Positions 33,952-42,498 of a DNA stretch of 64,000 nt are shown here, piece after piece (positions within the stretch are counted from its first letter, which is position 1; every line of letters begins with the position of its first letter). This stretch comes from an uncultured Pseudomonadota bacterium (lineage in GTDB: Bacteria > Pseudomonadota > Gammaproteobacteria > Steroidobacterales > Steroidobacteraceae): NCBI GenBank assembly GCA_903884235.1, contig CAISEB010000044.1, positions 29,218-93,217 of the forward strand. Direction: 5' to 3'. Under the pieces are notes generated by a model. That model worked only from the letters and a program-made list of their open reading frames with translations. It had not been told where the DNA came from and searched no databases. A program made the translations under genes and the position numbers.

Positions 33952-35484
33952 ATGACCGACGACACCAACGCCTCGACGCTCGATCGCCGCGACGTGCTGC
34001 AGATGCTCGCGCTCGGCGGCGCGGCCCTCGCGTTGCCGGGTAGCGCCTTCGCCGGCAAGGCACCGGATCTCGGCGCAATCCGCGCCGCGATCACGGCGCA
34101 GCACGAGGCCAACGTGCGTCGCCTGCAGGACTGGATCCGCGTGCCTGGCATCGCCGCCGAGAACCACGACATGCCGAAGGCCTGCCAGTTCACGCAGGAC
34201 CTGCTCACCGACGCGGGCTTCCAGCAGGTCACGCGGATCGAGACGCGGGGCCATCCCGGCATCTTCGCGACACTCGATGCGGGCGCCAAGCGCACGCTCG
34301 GACTCTACTTCATGTACGACGTGAAGCAGGTGGACCCCCGCGAATGGTCGTCGCCGCCGTTCGAGGCCGCGCTCGTCGACAAGCCCGGCTTCGGCAAGGT
34401 GATCGTCGGCCGTGGCGCGGTCAACCAGAAGGGCCCGGAGGCGACCTTCCTCGCCGCGCTGCATGCGATCCGTGCCGCCGGGCGCAAGCTGCCGGTCAAC
34501 CTCGTGCTGGTGGCCGAGGGAGAAGAGGAGATCGGCTCGCCGCACTTCGGCGACGTCGTACACCGGCCCGAGGTCATGGACGCGCTGCGCCGCTGCGACG
34601 GCGTGTTCATGCCGTTCGCGGCGCAGAGCCCCGACGGCGACGTCGAGATCGCGCTCGGCTCCAAGGGCATCATCGAGCTGGAGCTCGTCTCGAGCGGTGC
34701 GCACTCCGGTCGCGGACCGGCGAAGGACGTGCACTCAAGCCTCAAGGCGGCGCTCGACAGCCCGGCGTGGCGGCTGGTGCAGGCGCTGCACACGCTGGTC
34801 ACGCCGGATGGCAACGACCCCGCGATCGACGGCTGGTTCGACGAGGTGCAGCCGCTGTCCGCGCACGAGAAGGATCTGATCGCGACGTCGACCGCGCGCA
34901 GCAGCGAGGCGACGCGGATGAAGTCGCTCGGCGTGCAGCACTGGGTGCATGACGTGTCCTACCGCGAGGCCATGGAACGGCTGGCAGGCCAGCCGACGAT
35001 CAACATCGAGGGCCTGGTCGGCGGCTACATCGGCCAGGGCGGCAAGACGATCCTGCCGGGCCGCGCGGTCGCGAAGATCGACTGCCGCCTGGTCCCGAAC
35101 CAGACCGCGCAGGCCAGCGCCGCGAAGCTGCGCGCGCACCTCGACAAGCGCGGCTTCACCGACATCGAGGTGAACGTCACGGGCGGCTACGACCCGACGA
35201 CGACCGAGGAGCATTCACGGCTGATCGAGGTCAGCCAGGCGATCTACCGGCGGCACTCGATCGAGCCCGGCCTCAACCCGAGGCTCGGTGGTTCATGGCC
35301 GGGCTACATCTTCACCGGCGCTCCGCTGAAAATGGCAGGCGGCCATTTCGGCCTCGGCCACGGCTCGGGCGCGCACGCCCCGGACGAGTATTACGTGATC
35401 GAGAGCGCGAACCCGAAGGTGGCGGGCTTCGACGACGCGGCGATGTCGTACGTCGAATTCCTGTACGAGCTCGGCGCGCGCTGA
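33952..35484 (+). CDS. Exported M20-family peptidase-like protein with altered metal site
   Basis: A 510-residue M20 fold protein with a Tat-like signal (DRRDVLQML, then LALGGAALALPGSAFAG). Overall it follows succinyl-diaminopimelate desuccinylase/carnosinase-type dipeptidases: catalytic Glu in VAEGEEEIGSPHF, dimerisation domain from about residue 215, and the C-terminal ligand region GGHFGLGHGSGAHAPDEYY. Two usual zinc positions are changed: the HxD motif reads M-Y-D (YFMYDVKQVDP), and the bridging Asp in the RGAxDxKG motif is Asn (RGAVNQKGPE). The protein may bind one metal or be inactive toward peptides. It is 54 bp from the acetyltransferase and followed by a terminator-like hairpin. Confidence 0.85.
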   Translation: MTDDTNASTLDRRDVLQMLALGGAALALPGSAFAGKAPDLGAIRAAITAQHEANVRRLQDWIRVPGIAAENHDMPKACQFTQDLLTDAGFQQVTRIETRGHPGIFATLDAGAKRTLGLYFMYDVKQVDPREWSSPPFEAALVDKPGFGKVIVGRGAVNQKGPEATFLAALHAIRAAGRKLPVNLVLVAEGEEEIGSPHFGDVVHRPEVMDALRRCDGVFMPFAAQSPDGDVEIALGSKGIIELELVSSGAHSGRGPAKDVHSSLKAALDSPAWRLVQALHTLVTPDGNDPAIDGWFDEVQPLSAHEKDLIATSTARSSEATRMKSLGVQHWVHDVSYREAMERLAGQPTINIEGLVGGYIGQGGKTILPGRAVAKIDCRLVPNQTAQASAAKLRAHLDKRGFTDIEVNVTGGYDPTTTEEHSRLIEVSQAIYRRHSIEPGLNPRLGGSWPGYIFTGAPLKMAGGHFGLGHGSGAHAPDEYYVIESANPKVAGFDDAAMSYVEFLYELGAR

Positions 35485-35521
35485 GCCCGCGCCGCGCACG
35501 CCGCCGGATCGGCGACTGCGG

Positions 35522-35546
35522 AACGGCCCCTTCGGAAGGGGCCGTT
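35522..35546 (+). terminator. Terminator-like hairpin after the M20 gene
   Basis: AACGGCCCCTT (35522-35532) and AAGGGGCCGTT (35536-35546) form a perfect 11-bp stem with a 3-base loop. Only one further T follows, so intrinsic termination is plausible but weaker than at 561-591. Confidence 0.65.
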
Positions 35547-35623
35547 TGCGATTGGCGATTCCAGCACGGCACCGCCGGCACGCGGCGTACACTGGCGCTC
35601 AGGCCGCCTCCCCTGGAGCCCGC

Positions 35624-36184
35624 GTGGATCCGATCCTCCCCTCGTCGCCCAGGCTCGCGTACGCGCCCCTGTCGCTCGACGACGCCGACTTCATCGTCGC
35701 GCTCCTGAACGACGATGACTTCCGCCGCCACATCGGCGACCGCGGCGTCCGCCACCGCGACGACGTCGAGCGCTACCTGCAGGGTGGCCCGCTCAGGAGC
35801 TACGCCGAGCATGGCTTCGGGCTGCTGAAGGTCGTCGAGCGCGCGACCGGCCGCCCGGTCGGCATCGCGGGCCTGCTCAAGCGCGCGGCGCTTGCGGACG
35901 TCGACCTCGGCTACGCCCTGCTCCCCGCATTCCGGGGACGCGGCTACGCGAGCGAGGCGTGCGCGGCGCTCGTCCGGCTCGCGGCCGGGCATTTCCGGCT
36001 CCCGCGCCTGGTCGCGATCGTATCCCCGGACAACGCCCGCTCGATCGCGACGCTCGAGCGTGCCGGCTTCGCGTTCGAGGGCCTGCTGCGACTGCCGGGC
36101 GAGGCCGCGGACGTACGGCTGTACGGTCGGGTGCTCGCGGCCAGTGGCGCCATTGCCCGCGACACCCGGCAACCGGCTTCCTGA
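35624..36184 (+). CDS. GNAT N-acetyltransferase, RimJ/RimL-like
   Basis: A 186-residue acetyltransferase with the RimL-type beginning PRLAYAPLSLDDADFIVALL and acetyl-CoA motif LGYALLPAFRGRGYASEACA, followed by IVSPDNARSIATLERAGFAF. The GTG at 35624 is preferred because GGAG at 35615-35618 is correctly spaced and residues further upstream overlap the hairpin at 35522. The substrate is unknown. The PLP enzyme gene follows 25 bp later. Confidence 0.82.
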   Translation: MDPILPSSPRLAYAPLSLDDADFIVALLNDDDFRRHIGDRGVRHRDDVERYLQGGPLRSYAEHGFGLLKVVERATGRPVGIAGLLKRAALADVDLGYALLPAFRGRGYASEACAALVRLAAGHFRLPRLVAIVSPDNARSIATLERAGFAFEGLLRLPGEAADVRLYGRVLAASGAIARDTRQPAS

Positions 36185-36209
36185 CCGCACGGACAAGGGA
36201 CTCGCCATC

Positions 36210-37469
36210 ATGGACAAGCGTACTTTCCTGCGCGGCACCGCCGCCGCGGCCCTCGGCCTCGTCGGCGCGCGCGAGGCGTGGGCGCTCGGCGATGCGCCGC
36301 GCGGGGCCGGGGCATCGCCCGCGGCGGGCACCGATACCTGGGCGCGGATCCGGGCGGACTTCCGGCTCGATCCGGCCTACTTGAATCTCGAGAACGGCTA
36401 CTACTGCTTCCAGCCCCAGCCCGTGCTTGCCGCGTTCGAATCCAACGTGCGCCGCGTCAATTTCGAAGCGTCGCGCTACATGCGCACGCATCGCGACGAC
36501 GATCGCGTCCTGGCGCGCGGCCGGCTCGCGAAGCTTGCCGACTGTACCGCCGAGGAAATCATCGTCACGCGCAACACGACCGAGTCGCTCGACACCGTCA
36601 TCAACGGCTTCGACTGGCGGCCCGGCGACGAGGCCGTCATGGCGAACCAGGACTACGGCGCGATGCTCGACATGTTCCGGCTGCAGTCGCGGCGCCACGG
36701 CATGGTCAACCGCCTCGTCGACATCCCGCAGGACCCGGCCAGCGACCAGGCGGTCATCGAGGTGTACGCGGCCGCGATCTCGCCGCGCACGCGACTGCTG
36801 ATGGTGCCGCACATGGTCAACATCACCGGGCACGTGCTGCCGGTGCGCGCGATCTGCGAGATGGCGCACGCGCGTGGCGTTCAGGTGATGGTCGACGGTG
36901 CGCACACGTTCGCGCAGATGGACTTCCGGGTGCCGGAGCTGGGCTGCGACTACTACGGGGCCTCGCTCCACAAGTGGCTGTCCTGTCCGCTCGGTGCCGG
37001 CATCCTGTACGTGCGCCGGGACCGCGTGCCGGACCTGTGGCCGATCTTCGGCGACGACACCTATCCGCGCGAGGACATCCGCCGGCTCAACCACGTCGCT
37101 ACCCATCCGGCGCATACCGACCTCACGATCGGCGCGGCCATCGACTACCACGAGGGCATCGGCGCCGCGGCGAAGGAAGCGCGGCTGCGCGCGCTGCAGC
37201 GCCACTGGACCGGCCAGGTGCGGGATCTGCCACGGGTACGGGTACAGACTCCGCGAGATCCGGCGCGGTCGTGCGCGATCGCCAATGTTGGCATCGAGGG
37301 CATCGCGCCGACGGAACTCGCCCGGCGCCTCTTCGAGGAGTTCCGGATCTACACCGTGGCGATCGACGCGGCTGGCGTCCGTGGCGTGCGGGTGACTCCG
37401 CAGGTCTACACGTCGTTCGACGATCTCGACCGGCTCGTCGCGGCCGTGCAGGCCCTCGCCGCAGCGTGA
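36210..37469 (+). CDS. Tat-like exported class V aminotransferase-fold PLP enzyme (copy 2)
   Basis: A 419-residue relative of the protein at 26792-28069. The N-terminus has KRTFLRG plus a hydrophobic segment ending EAWA, a Tat-like signal with a Lys-Arg pair. Class V motifs are YLNLENGYYCFQPQPVLAAF, IVTRNTTESLDTVINGF, VMVDGAHTFAQMDF and the PLP Lys in ASLHKWLSCPLGAG. The reaction is not known; isopenicillin-N epimerase-type racemisation is one option for this branch. It lies in a group of exported peptide-acting enzymes. Confidence 0.84.
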   Translation: MDKRTFLRGTAAAALGLVGAREAWALGDAPRGAGASPAAGTDTWARIRADFRLDPAYLNLENGYYCFQPQPVLAAFESNVRRVNFEASRYMRTHRDDDRVLARGRLAKLADCTAEEIIVTRNTTESLDTVINGFDWRPGDEAVMANQDYGAMLDMFRLQSRRHGMVNRLVDIPQDPASDQAVIEVYAAAISPRTRLLMVPHMVNITGHVLPVRAICEMAHARGVQVMVDGAHTFAQMDFRVPELGCDYYGASLHKWLSCPLGAGILYVRRDRVPDLWPIFGDDTYPREDIRRLNHVATHPAHTDLTIGAAIDYHEGIGAAAKEARLRALQRHWTGQVRDLPRVRVQTPRDPARSCAIANVGIEGIAPTELARRLFEEFRIYTVAIDAAGVRGVRVTPQVYTSFDDLDRLVAAVQALAAA

Positions 37470-37646
37470 CTCCGGACGGACTGCGCACGCCGCGTGGATG
37501 GACCGCGCCGCAGCTTTTGCAAACGCCTCGATCTGCGACGACAATGAGGGCGAGCTCCGTGCCTGCGGCGCGGGGCTTTCATGCAGAATGACCCGGCGAA
37601 TGAAGGCCGGCCCATCGTGCCCCGGAAACTCAATGGAGTGAGCTCT

Positions 37647-38591
37647 ATGTCCGCGCCCGCCCGCACCCTGCTTGCCACGTTCACCGCCACGCTGCTTGCA
37701 TCGACCGTGGCCGCACATGCCGAGACCGCGCAGCAGCAGCGCACGAAGGAAGAGGCCACGATCCCCAAGTGCGCGAAAAAGTACGGCACGCTCGCGGTCG
37801 TCGAACCGGAAAAGAACTGGTGGACCGAGGTGGGCCTCGGCTCGCCCGCCGCGCTCATCAAGATCTACGTGAACCAGTCGGGCTGCTTCACGCTGCTGGA
37901 TCGCGGCAAGGGCATGGCCGCGGCCCAGGCCGAACGCGCCCTCGCCGGCAGCGGTGAACTGCGCGGGGGCTCGAATGTCGGCAAGGGCCAGGTGAAGGCG
38001 GCGGACTACGTGCTCGTGCCGGACCTCGTATCCAAGAACAACAACGCCGGCGGCAACCAAATCGGCGGCCTGCTCGGCGGGCTGCTGCCGCACGGCGCGG
38101 GCGCGATCCTCGGTGGGATCAGCTTCAAGAAGAAGACAGCCGACGTCGTGCTGACCGTCACCGACGTGCGCTCCTCGGAGCAGGTCGCCATGTCGGAAGG
38201 CCACTCGACGAAGACCGATCTCGGCTGGGGCGCGGGCGGCGGCTTCTTCTCGGGCGGCGGCTTTGCGGCCGGCGGAGCGACCGGCTATGCCGACACCGAG
38301 GTCGGCCAGGTCGTGTCGCTGGCCTACCTCGCCGCCTACAAGGACCTGGTCGATAAGTTCGCTGCGCTGCCGGAGAATGCGAAGGCGGAGGCCGCGCAGC
38401 AGGCGGTCACGATGGCGAAACCGGGGCGCATGTACGCGAGCGCCTCGCCGAAGAGCGCCGTCGTGCGTCCGCTGGACCCCGGGATGATGCTGTACCCGAC
38501 CGGGCAGAAGGACGGTCCGATGTGGGAAGTCGAGGACGAACTCGGCAACAAGGGCTGGGTCTCCTCGCTGCTATTCCAGCTGTCGAAGTAA
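37647..38591 (+). CDS. CsgG/LpoB-like exported protein with C-terminal SH3-like domain
   Basis: A 314-residue exported protein. The ATG at 37647 is fixed by GGAG at 37635-37638, and gives a signal peptide ending AHAE. The middle part (IPKCAKKYGTLAVVEPEKNW, SGCFTLLDRGKGMAAAQAER, AADYVLVPDLVSK, FKKKTADVVLTVTDVRSSEQ) matches the CsgG/HfaB-type fold used by curli secretion and LpoB-like proteins. A Gly-rich stretch (GWGAGGGFFSGGGFAAGGAT) separates it from a C-terminal SH3-like region (RPLDPGMMLYPTGQKDGPMW) that could bind cell wall. No lipobox Cys is seen and no curli genes are near. The role is unknown. Confidence 0.75.
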   Translation: MSAPARTLLATFTATLLASTVAAHAETAQQQRTKEEATIPKCAKKYGTLAVVEPEKNWWTEVGLGSPAALIKIYVNQSGCFTLLDRGKGMAAAQAERALAGSGELRGGSNVGKGQVKAADYVLVPDLVSKNNNAGGNQIGGLLGGLLPHGAGAILGGISFKKKTADVVLTVTDVRSSEQVAMSEGHSTKTDLGWGAGGGFFSGGGFAAGGATGYADTEVGQVVSLAYLAAYKDLVDKFAALPENAKAEAAQQAVTMAKPGRMYASASPKSAVVRPLDPGMMLYPTGQKDGPMWEVEDELGNKGWVSSLLFQLSK

Positions 38592-38721
38592 CCCGCCCGG
38601 TTCGCGCGGGCGGCTAGGGCTTCGCGCCCTGCCCCGCGCGGCGCGGCGCAAACGGCCAGACCCGCCGCGGGCAGCGGGCGATGGCACCGGGCAGTCGGCG
38701 GCTGCGCCGCCGCCGCGCCGG

Positions 38722-40434
38722 TCACTCCACCCGGACGGTCTCGATGCGCGTGAACGTGCGCTGCGCACTGACGAAGCCGAACGACACGGTCTGCTCGCCG
38801 GCACCGTATTCGGAGACGAGAACCGGCCTCTCGGACCGGCCCGCGCCGGTCATGGAGCCGATATCGGCCGCATAGGGGAATTCGAGCTTCGCCACGTCGT
38901 AGCCGAACAGCTTGAGCAGGGTCGGCAGGATATTCGCGTGCGAGAGGGGGACGTCGGCCTTCTGCATGAGCTCGCTGAACCCGGCCGCCAGCGCGACGTT
39001 CTCGTCGGTCGCGATCAGCGTCAGCGGCACCAGCATCTGTTCGATGCCGGCCGAGCAGTGCCCCCACCGGTTCTCCTCGCCCAGCGACTCGCCATGGTCG
39101 CTCGTGAGCACGATCAGCGTCGGCTTCCTGAGTAGCGCGAGCGTCTGCGACACGAACCGGTCGAAATACACGATCGCGTTGTCATAGCTGTTCGTGATCT
39201 TCGCGCGGTAGATCGGCGCGAACGGCACGGCCTTCCCGACCAGGTCCGGTCGGTACACGCGACATTCCGGGCAGCTCTCGTAGCGGTCGCCGTACGGCCA
39301 GTGGCTGGTGTAGGTCTCGATGACGATGAAGTGGCGGCCGGGCGAATTTGCGATGTGGTCGATCACCGGCAGCATCGCCGCGTCGGTGCGGAACGCCCAG
39401 TGATCCTCGCCGCCGGCCGGGTCGACGTTGCGGTAGAGCGTATCGATGTTGTCGTCGACGAATTCCCGCCATTCGTTCTCGTTCGAGTTGACGAACGCGG
39501 TGCGGTAGCCGGCCTGCTTCGCATAGCCGAACAGCGTCGGCCTTCGATAGAGGTCGACGTTCAGTGGCTGCGCGGGCTGGACCATCAGCATGGGCACGGA
39601 CCGGCCCGTGCAGTCGCCCGCGCTCGTGACGTTGTTGAAGGTGACGTGCGGCAGCTTGAGCGAATGCAGCAGCGGTGCGACGTCGCGGGCGTAGGCGTTG
39701 GGCTTGAGCCGATCCGCGCGGATGCTCTCGCCGATCAGGTAGATCACGTCGAAATCGGCCGCGGCGCCGGACGGCGGCGGTGCGGCGCGCCGGCCGGGGT
39801 GCACGGCCTGCTCCGCACGCAGGTGCTCGACGATCCAGCGGACGTTGGTCGTCGCGAACGCCGGCACCGGCGAATAGAGCCGCTGGCTGGGCATCGCGGT
39901 GTCGACGAGGATGCACCACGCGGCGAGCGCCAGCACGGCGATGGCCGCCCGTCGGCGGCTTGCCGCGAATGGCGCGCGCCTGAAGATGACGAAGGCATAG
40001 GCCGCGGTCGTCGCCAGTGCCGCCAGCAGGGCGGGACCACTGAAGTAGAGCACGATGCTCTCGACCAGCTCGTGCGAGGAATTCGCCGCGGCCAGGTGCA
40101 GTTCGCCGGCGCCGAGGAACCGCCCGTAGAAGGCCCAGAACGCGTACTGCGCGTAGTTGATGCAGAGCACCAGCACCGCGAGCGCAATGCGGACCCAGGC
40201 GGCGCCGATGCTGAGCGCCACGATGCTGAGCAGCAGGAGCGCCGGCAGCGCGACGGCGAGGCCCTGCAATGCCTGACCCGGCGACTGACCGAGCCACAGA
40301 GATTGCACCACCGCATCCGTCGCGAGCAGCACGACGAGGGGCAGCAGCAGCACCCGCGCGTGGCCGCGCAGATACGCGAGCGCCTGGCTCGCGGAGCGGG
40401 CGAGCGCCCGAGGTGGGGGAATGCGGTCGGTCAT
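38722..40434 (-). CDS. EptA-like phosphoethanolamine transferase/sulfatase-family membrane protein
   Basis: A 570-residue inner-membrane enzyme. About five N-terminal transmembrane segments (residues ~28-185) precede a periplasmic sulfatase-fold domain. The nucleophile is Thr276 in AGDCTGRSVPML, with IYLIGESIRADRLKPNAYAR supplying the first metal ligand and SDHGESLGEENRWGHCSAG the later ones. EptA proteins add phosphoethanolamine to lipid A and give resistance to cationic peptides such as polymyxin; other members modify glycans, so the acceptor is uncertain. It stands alone, convergent with the CsgG-like gene. Hairpins in the gap (38596-38616 and 38617-38633) may terminate both. Confidence 0.85.
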   Translation of the reverse strand: MTDRIPPPRALARSASQALAYLRGHARVLLLPLVVLLATDAVVQSLWLGQSPGQALQGLAVALPALLLLSIVALSIGAAWVRIALAVLVLCINYAQYAFWAFYGRFLGAGELHLAAANSSHELVESIVLYFSGPALLAALATTAAYAFVIFRRAPFAASRRRAAIAVLALAAWCILVDTAMPSQRLYSPVPAFATTNVRWIVEHLRAEQAVHPGRRAAPPPSGAAADFDVIYLIGESIRADRLKPNAYARDVAPLLHSLKLPHVTFNNVTSAGDCTGRSVPMLMVQPAQPLNVDLYRRPTLFGYAKQAGYRTAFVNSNENEWREFVDDNIDTLYRNVDPAGGEDHWAFRTDAAMLPVIDHIANSPGRHFIVIETYTSHWPYGDRYESCPECRVYRPDLVGKAVPFAPIYRAKITNSYDNAIVYFDRFVSQTLALLRKPTLIVLTSDHGESLGEENRWGHCSAGIEQMLVPLTLIATDENVALAAGFSELMQKADVPLSHANILPTLLKLFGYDVAKLEFPYAADIGSMTGAGRSERPVLVSEYGAGEQTVSFGFVSAQRTFTRIETVRVE

Positions 40435-40616
40435 CGGAGTACGCGGAGCTTAGGGGGTCGCGAGGCGCGATGCACGACAGGCGCTCGTGGGGCCTGGCGC
40501 CGGCCGGGTGGCGGATTCGCCCCGGTCAGCTGCAGCGACCGTCAGCGAACTTGATTCCGCGGGCGCGGGCGGGCCGCTGCGGACTCTGGATCCGAAACGG
40601 AAAACACTTTGGAAAA

Positions 40617-40692
40617 TGGTGGCCGGGGTCGGAATCGAACCAACGACACGCGGATTTTCAATCCGCTGCTCTACCAACTGAGCTACCCGGCC
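40617..40692 (-). tRNA. tRNA-Phe (GAA)
   Basis: A complete 76-nt tRNA with the CCA end encoded (TGGT on the plus strand at 40617-40620). The acceptor stem GGCCGGG pairs with CCCGGCC; the D arm has AGTTGGTAGA; the anticodon stem is GCGGA/TCCGC with loop TTGAAAA, giving anticodon GAA at 40659-40657; the T arm is GTTGG-TTCGATT-CCGAC. Confidence 0.97.
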
Positions 40693-40750
40693 GTCCCAAC
40701 TCCTTGAATTACAAGGAGACCCGCTTTGCCCGGAGGGTCACGGGGCGCGT

Positions 40751-40780
40751 ATTAGACCGGGGCAGGCCCGGAGCCGTCAA
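40751..40780 (-). promoter_or_regulatory. Sigma70-type promoter of tRNA-Phe
   Basis: On the minus strand TTGACG (40780-40775) and TCTAAT (40756-40751) are 18 bases apart, followed by a GC-rich discriminator. The tRNA 5' end is about 58 bases further on, a usual leader for processing. The GC-rich discriminator fits growth-rate control of stable RNA. Confidence 0.65.
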
Positions 40781-40854
40781 GGCGCACTCGCATGGCATTC
40801 GTTCCCGCGCCGCGAGCGCCTGCCGCGCGGCGCTTCAAGACCGCGCGTCCAGCC

Positions 40855-41142
40855 TCAGGTGCCCGGCGTGCCCGCGGCCGGATCGACGAAGCCGGCCGGC
40901 TTCTCGGCGCCCGCCCCGAACAGGAACTTCTCCATTTCCTTGACGAGGAACGCCCGATCCTTCGGCTCAATCGGCGTCAACCGGAATTCGTTGATCAGCG
41001 TCGTCTGGTGTTCGACCCAGCGCTGCCAGCCGATCTTCGAGACCTGGTTGTAGATGCGCTTGCCAAGCTCACCCGGATACGGCGCATACGCGAGACCCTC
41101 CGCGGCGCGGCCGATCACGACACACTGGACGATGCGGGACAT
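40855..41142 (-). CDS. yggX: YggX-family iron/oxidative damage protection protein
   Basis: A 95-residue YggX protein (MSRIVQCVVIGRAAEGL start, YPGELGKRIYNQVSKIGWQRWVEHQ-type core, LVKEMEKFLFG end). It is involved in protecting iron-sulfur proteins from oxidants and in iron trafficking. The Cys near the start is the conserved one. It follows mutY as in E. coli, which supports the call, although a 185-bp gap containing a duplicated piece of the mutY tail lies between. A short Pro/Gly-rich C-terminal extension is present. Confidence 0.94.
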   Translation of the reverse strand: MSRIVQCVVIGRAAEGLAYAPYPGELGKRIYNQVSKIGWQRWVEHQTTLINEFRLTPIEPKDRAFLVKEMEKFLFGAGAEKPAGFVDPAAGTPGT

Positions 41143-41220
41143 CAGGGTCTCTCCGTTCTGGGCGTCTTCACTGCGCCGGCGCCCGGGCGGCGACGTGGCC
41201 GCGGCAACCAGCCCCCGCCT

Positions 41221-41417
41221 CGCGGGTCGGCGCGAGTTGTACCACGTCTCCCGTGCGCTCTCCATCGCCGGCCCGGCGCCGGCGCGGGCCGGGTGGACGG
41301 ACCCTGGTTCTCGCCGTGCGTCCGGCGTCACGCAGGACGGGCGAGGCTCGCGAGCAGCGCCGCCACCGGGGCTGCCAGTCCGAGCTTCGCGGGCCGGCGC
41401 GAGTTGTACCACGTCTC
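41221..41417. repeat. Imperfect direct duplication of the mutY 3' end
   Basis: The 30 bases at 41221-41250 and 41388-41417 are identical except for one position and lie 167 bp apart. Read on the minus strand both encode ETWYNSRRPA. The left-hand copy lies in the gap between mutY and yggX and stays in an open frame, and flanking bases on both sides are also similar, so a tandem duplication followed by decay is likely. Confidence 0.85.
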
Positions 41418-42428
41418 GCCCTGCGCCCCGGCCGGCGCGGGCCCCCGCGCTTCGCGTGCGACGTCGTGGAGGAGCGGCGTGATGACGAGCGTGAAATGCG
41501 TGAACTCGTGCGTCACCGGTTCGAGGCGCCGGCCGCGCGCACGGGCCGGGACGCCGTGCGCGCGTGCCGCATCCCGCGCCTCCCCGAGCGCCTGGAACTC
41601 GGGGAACCCCCACAGTCCGCCCCAGATGCCACGCGCCGGCCGCTGCTCGAGCCGGACCTCGTCGCCGTCCCGGAGCACGAGCCAGACGACCTCGCGTCGC
41701 GGCCGGGCTCGTCCCGGGCGCGGCGTCGGCAGCACGTCGGTGCGCTCGGTCGCGAGGGCGACGCAGTCCGCGGCAAGCGGACAGTCCGCACACCGCGGCT
41801 CGCGCGGCGTGCACAGCGTCGCACCGAGATCCATGATCGCCTGGGTGAACGCGGCGGCCTGCGCACCCGGCGTCACCGCCTCGCTCAGCGCCCACAGCGC
41901 GTCGACGACGGCCTTCGCGGTCGGCACGCCGTCCACCCCGAACCAGCGCGCGAGCACGCGCCGCACGTTGCCATCGAGGATCGGATGACGCTGGCCGAGC
42001 GAGAGCGCGAGGATGGCACCCGCCGTCGAGCGCCCGATGCCGGGCAGCGCGTGCAACGCGTCGAAGGACTCCGGAACCCGCCCGCCGTGCTCGCGGACCA
42101 TCGCGGCCGCCGCGGCGTGCAGGTTGCGCGCGCGGGCGTAGTAGCCGAGGCCCGACCAGTGGTGCAGCACCTCGTCGATGGACGCGGCCGCGAGCGACTG
42201 CACGGAGGGGAATCGCGCCATGAAGCGTGCGTAGTACGGGATCGCGGTCGCGACCTGCGTCTGCTGCAGCATGATCTCCGACACCCAGACCCGGTACGGC
42301 GTGCGGTCGTGCTGCCACGGCAGGTCGTGGCGGCCGTGCCGGCGCCACCAGGCCAGCAGCGCCGGCGCGAAGCGGGGTGCGGATTCGGGCACCGCGCTGG
42401 GCGCGCGGTTCTGGGTCGATCGCGGCAT
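41328..42428 (-). CDS. mutY: A/G-specific adenine glycosylase MutY
   Basis: A 366-residue repair glycosylase that removes adenine opposite 8-oxoguanine. Motifs are MLQQTQVATAIPYY, the helix-hairpin-helix LPGIGRSTAGAIL, catalytic Asp in ILDGNVRRVLAR, and the [4Fe-4S] loop C-x6-C-x2-C-x5-C (CTPREPRCADCPLAADC). The C-terminal NUDIX-like domain (WLVLRDGDEVRLEQRPARGI, GGLWGFPEF, THEFTHFTL) recognises oxoguanine. The last residues (ETWYNSRRPAKLGLAAPVAA) are present a second time just downstream of the gene. Confidence 0.96.
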   Translation of the reverse strand: MPRSTQNRAPSAVPESAPRFAPALLAWWRRHGRHDLPWQHDRTPYRVWVSEIMLQQTQVATAIPYYARFMARFPSVQSLAAASIDEVLHHWSGLGYYARARNLHAAAAAMVREHGGRVPESFDALHALPGIGRSTAGAILALSLGQRHPILDGNVRRVLARWFGVDGVPTAKAVVDALWALSEAVTPGAQAAAFTQAIMDLGATLCTPREPRCADCPLAADCVALATERTDVLPTPRPGRARPRREVVWLVLRDGDEVRLEQRPARGIWGGLWGFPEFQALGEARDAARAHGVPARARGRRLEPVTHEFTHFTLVITPLLHDVAREARGPAPAGAQGETWYNSRRPAKLGLAAPVAALLASLARPA

Positions 42429-42466
42429 GGACGCTCCGGGGTCCCTGCCATTGTAGGCAAGCGACC

Positions 42467-42498
42467 GGCCCCCGGCGAAGGGACCGGCCGAGGGGGCC
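42467..42498 (-). terminator. Hairpin after the DUF4097 gene
   Basis: GGCCCCC (42467-42473) pairs with GGGGGCC (42492-42498) and the stem extends by three more pairs after a 2-base bulge. It overlaps the stop codon of the DUF4097 gene. No T-run follows, so it may be a terminator or RNA-stability hairpin only. Confidence 0.4.

Noticed and set aside
35877..38204. Long minus-strand open frame opposite the PLP enzyme and CsgG-like genes
   Set aside because: Conserved motifs and export signals are all on the plus strand; this frame has none.
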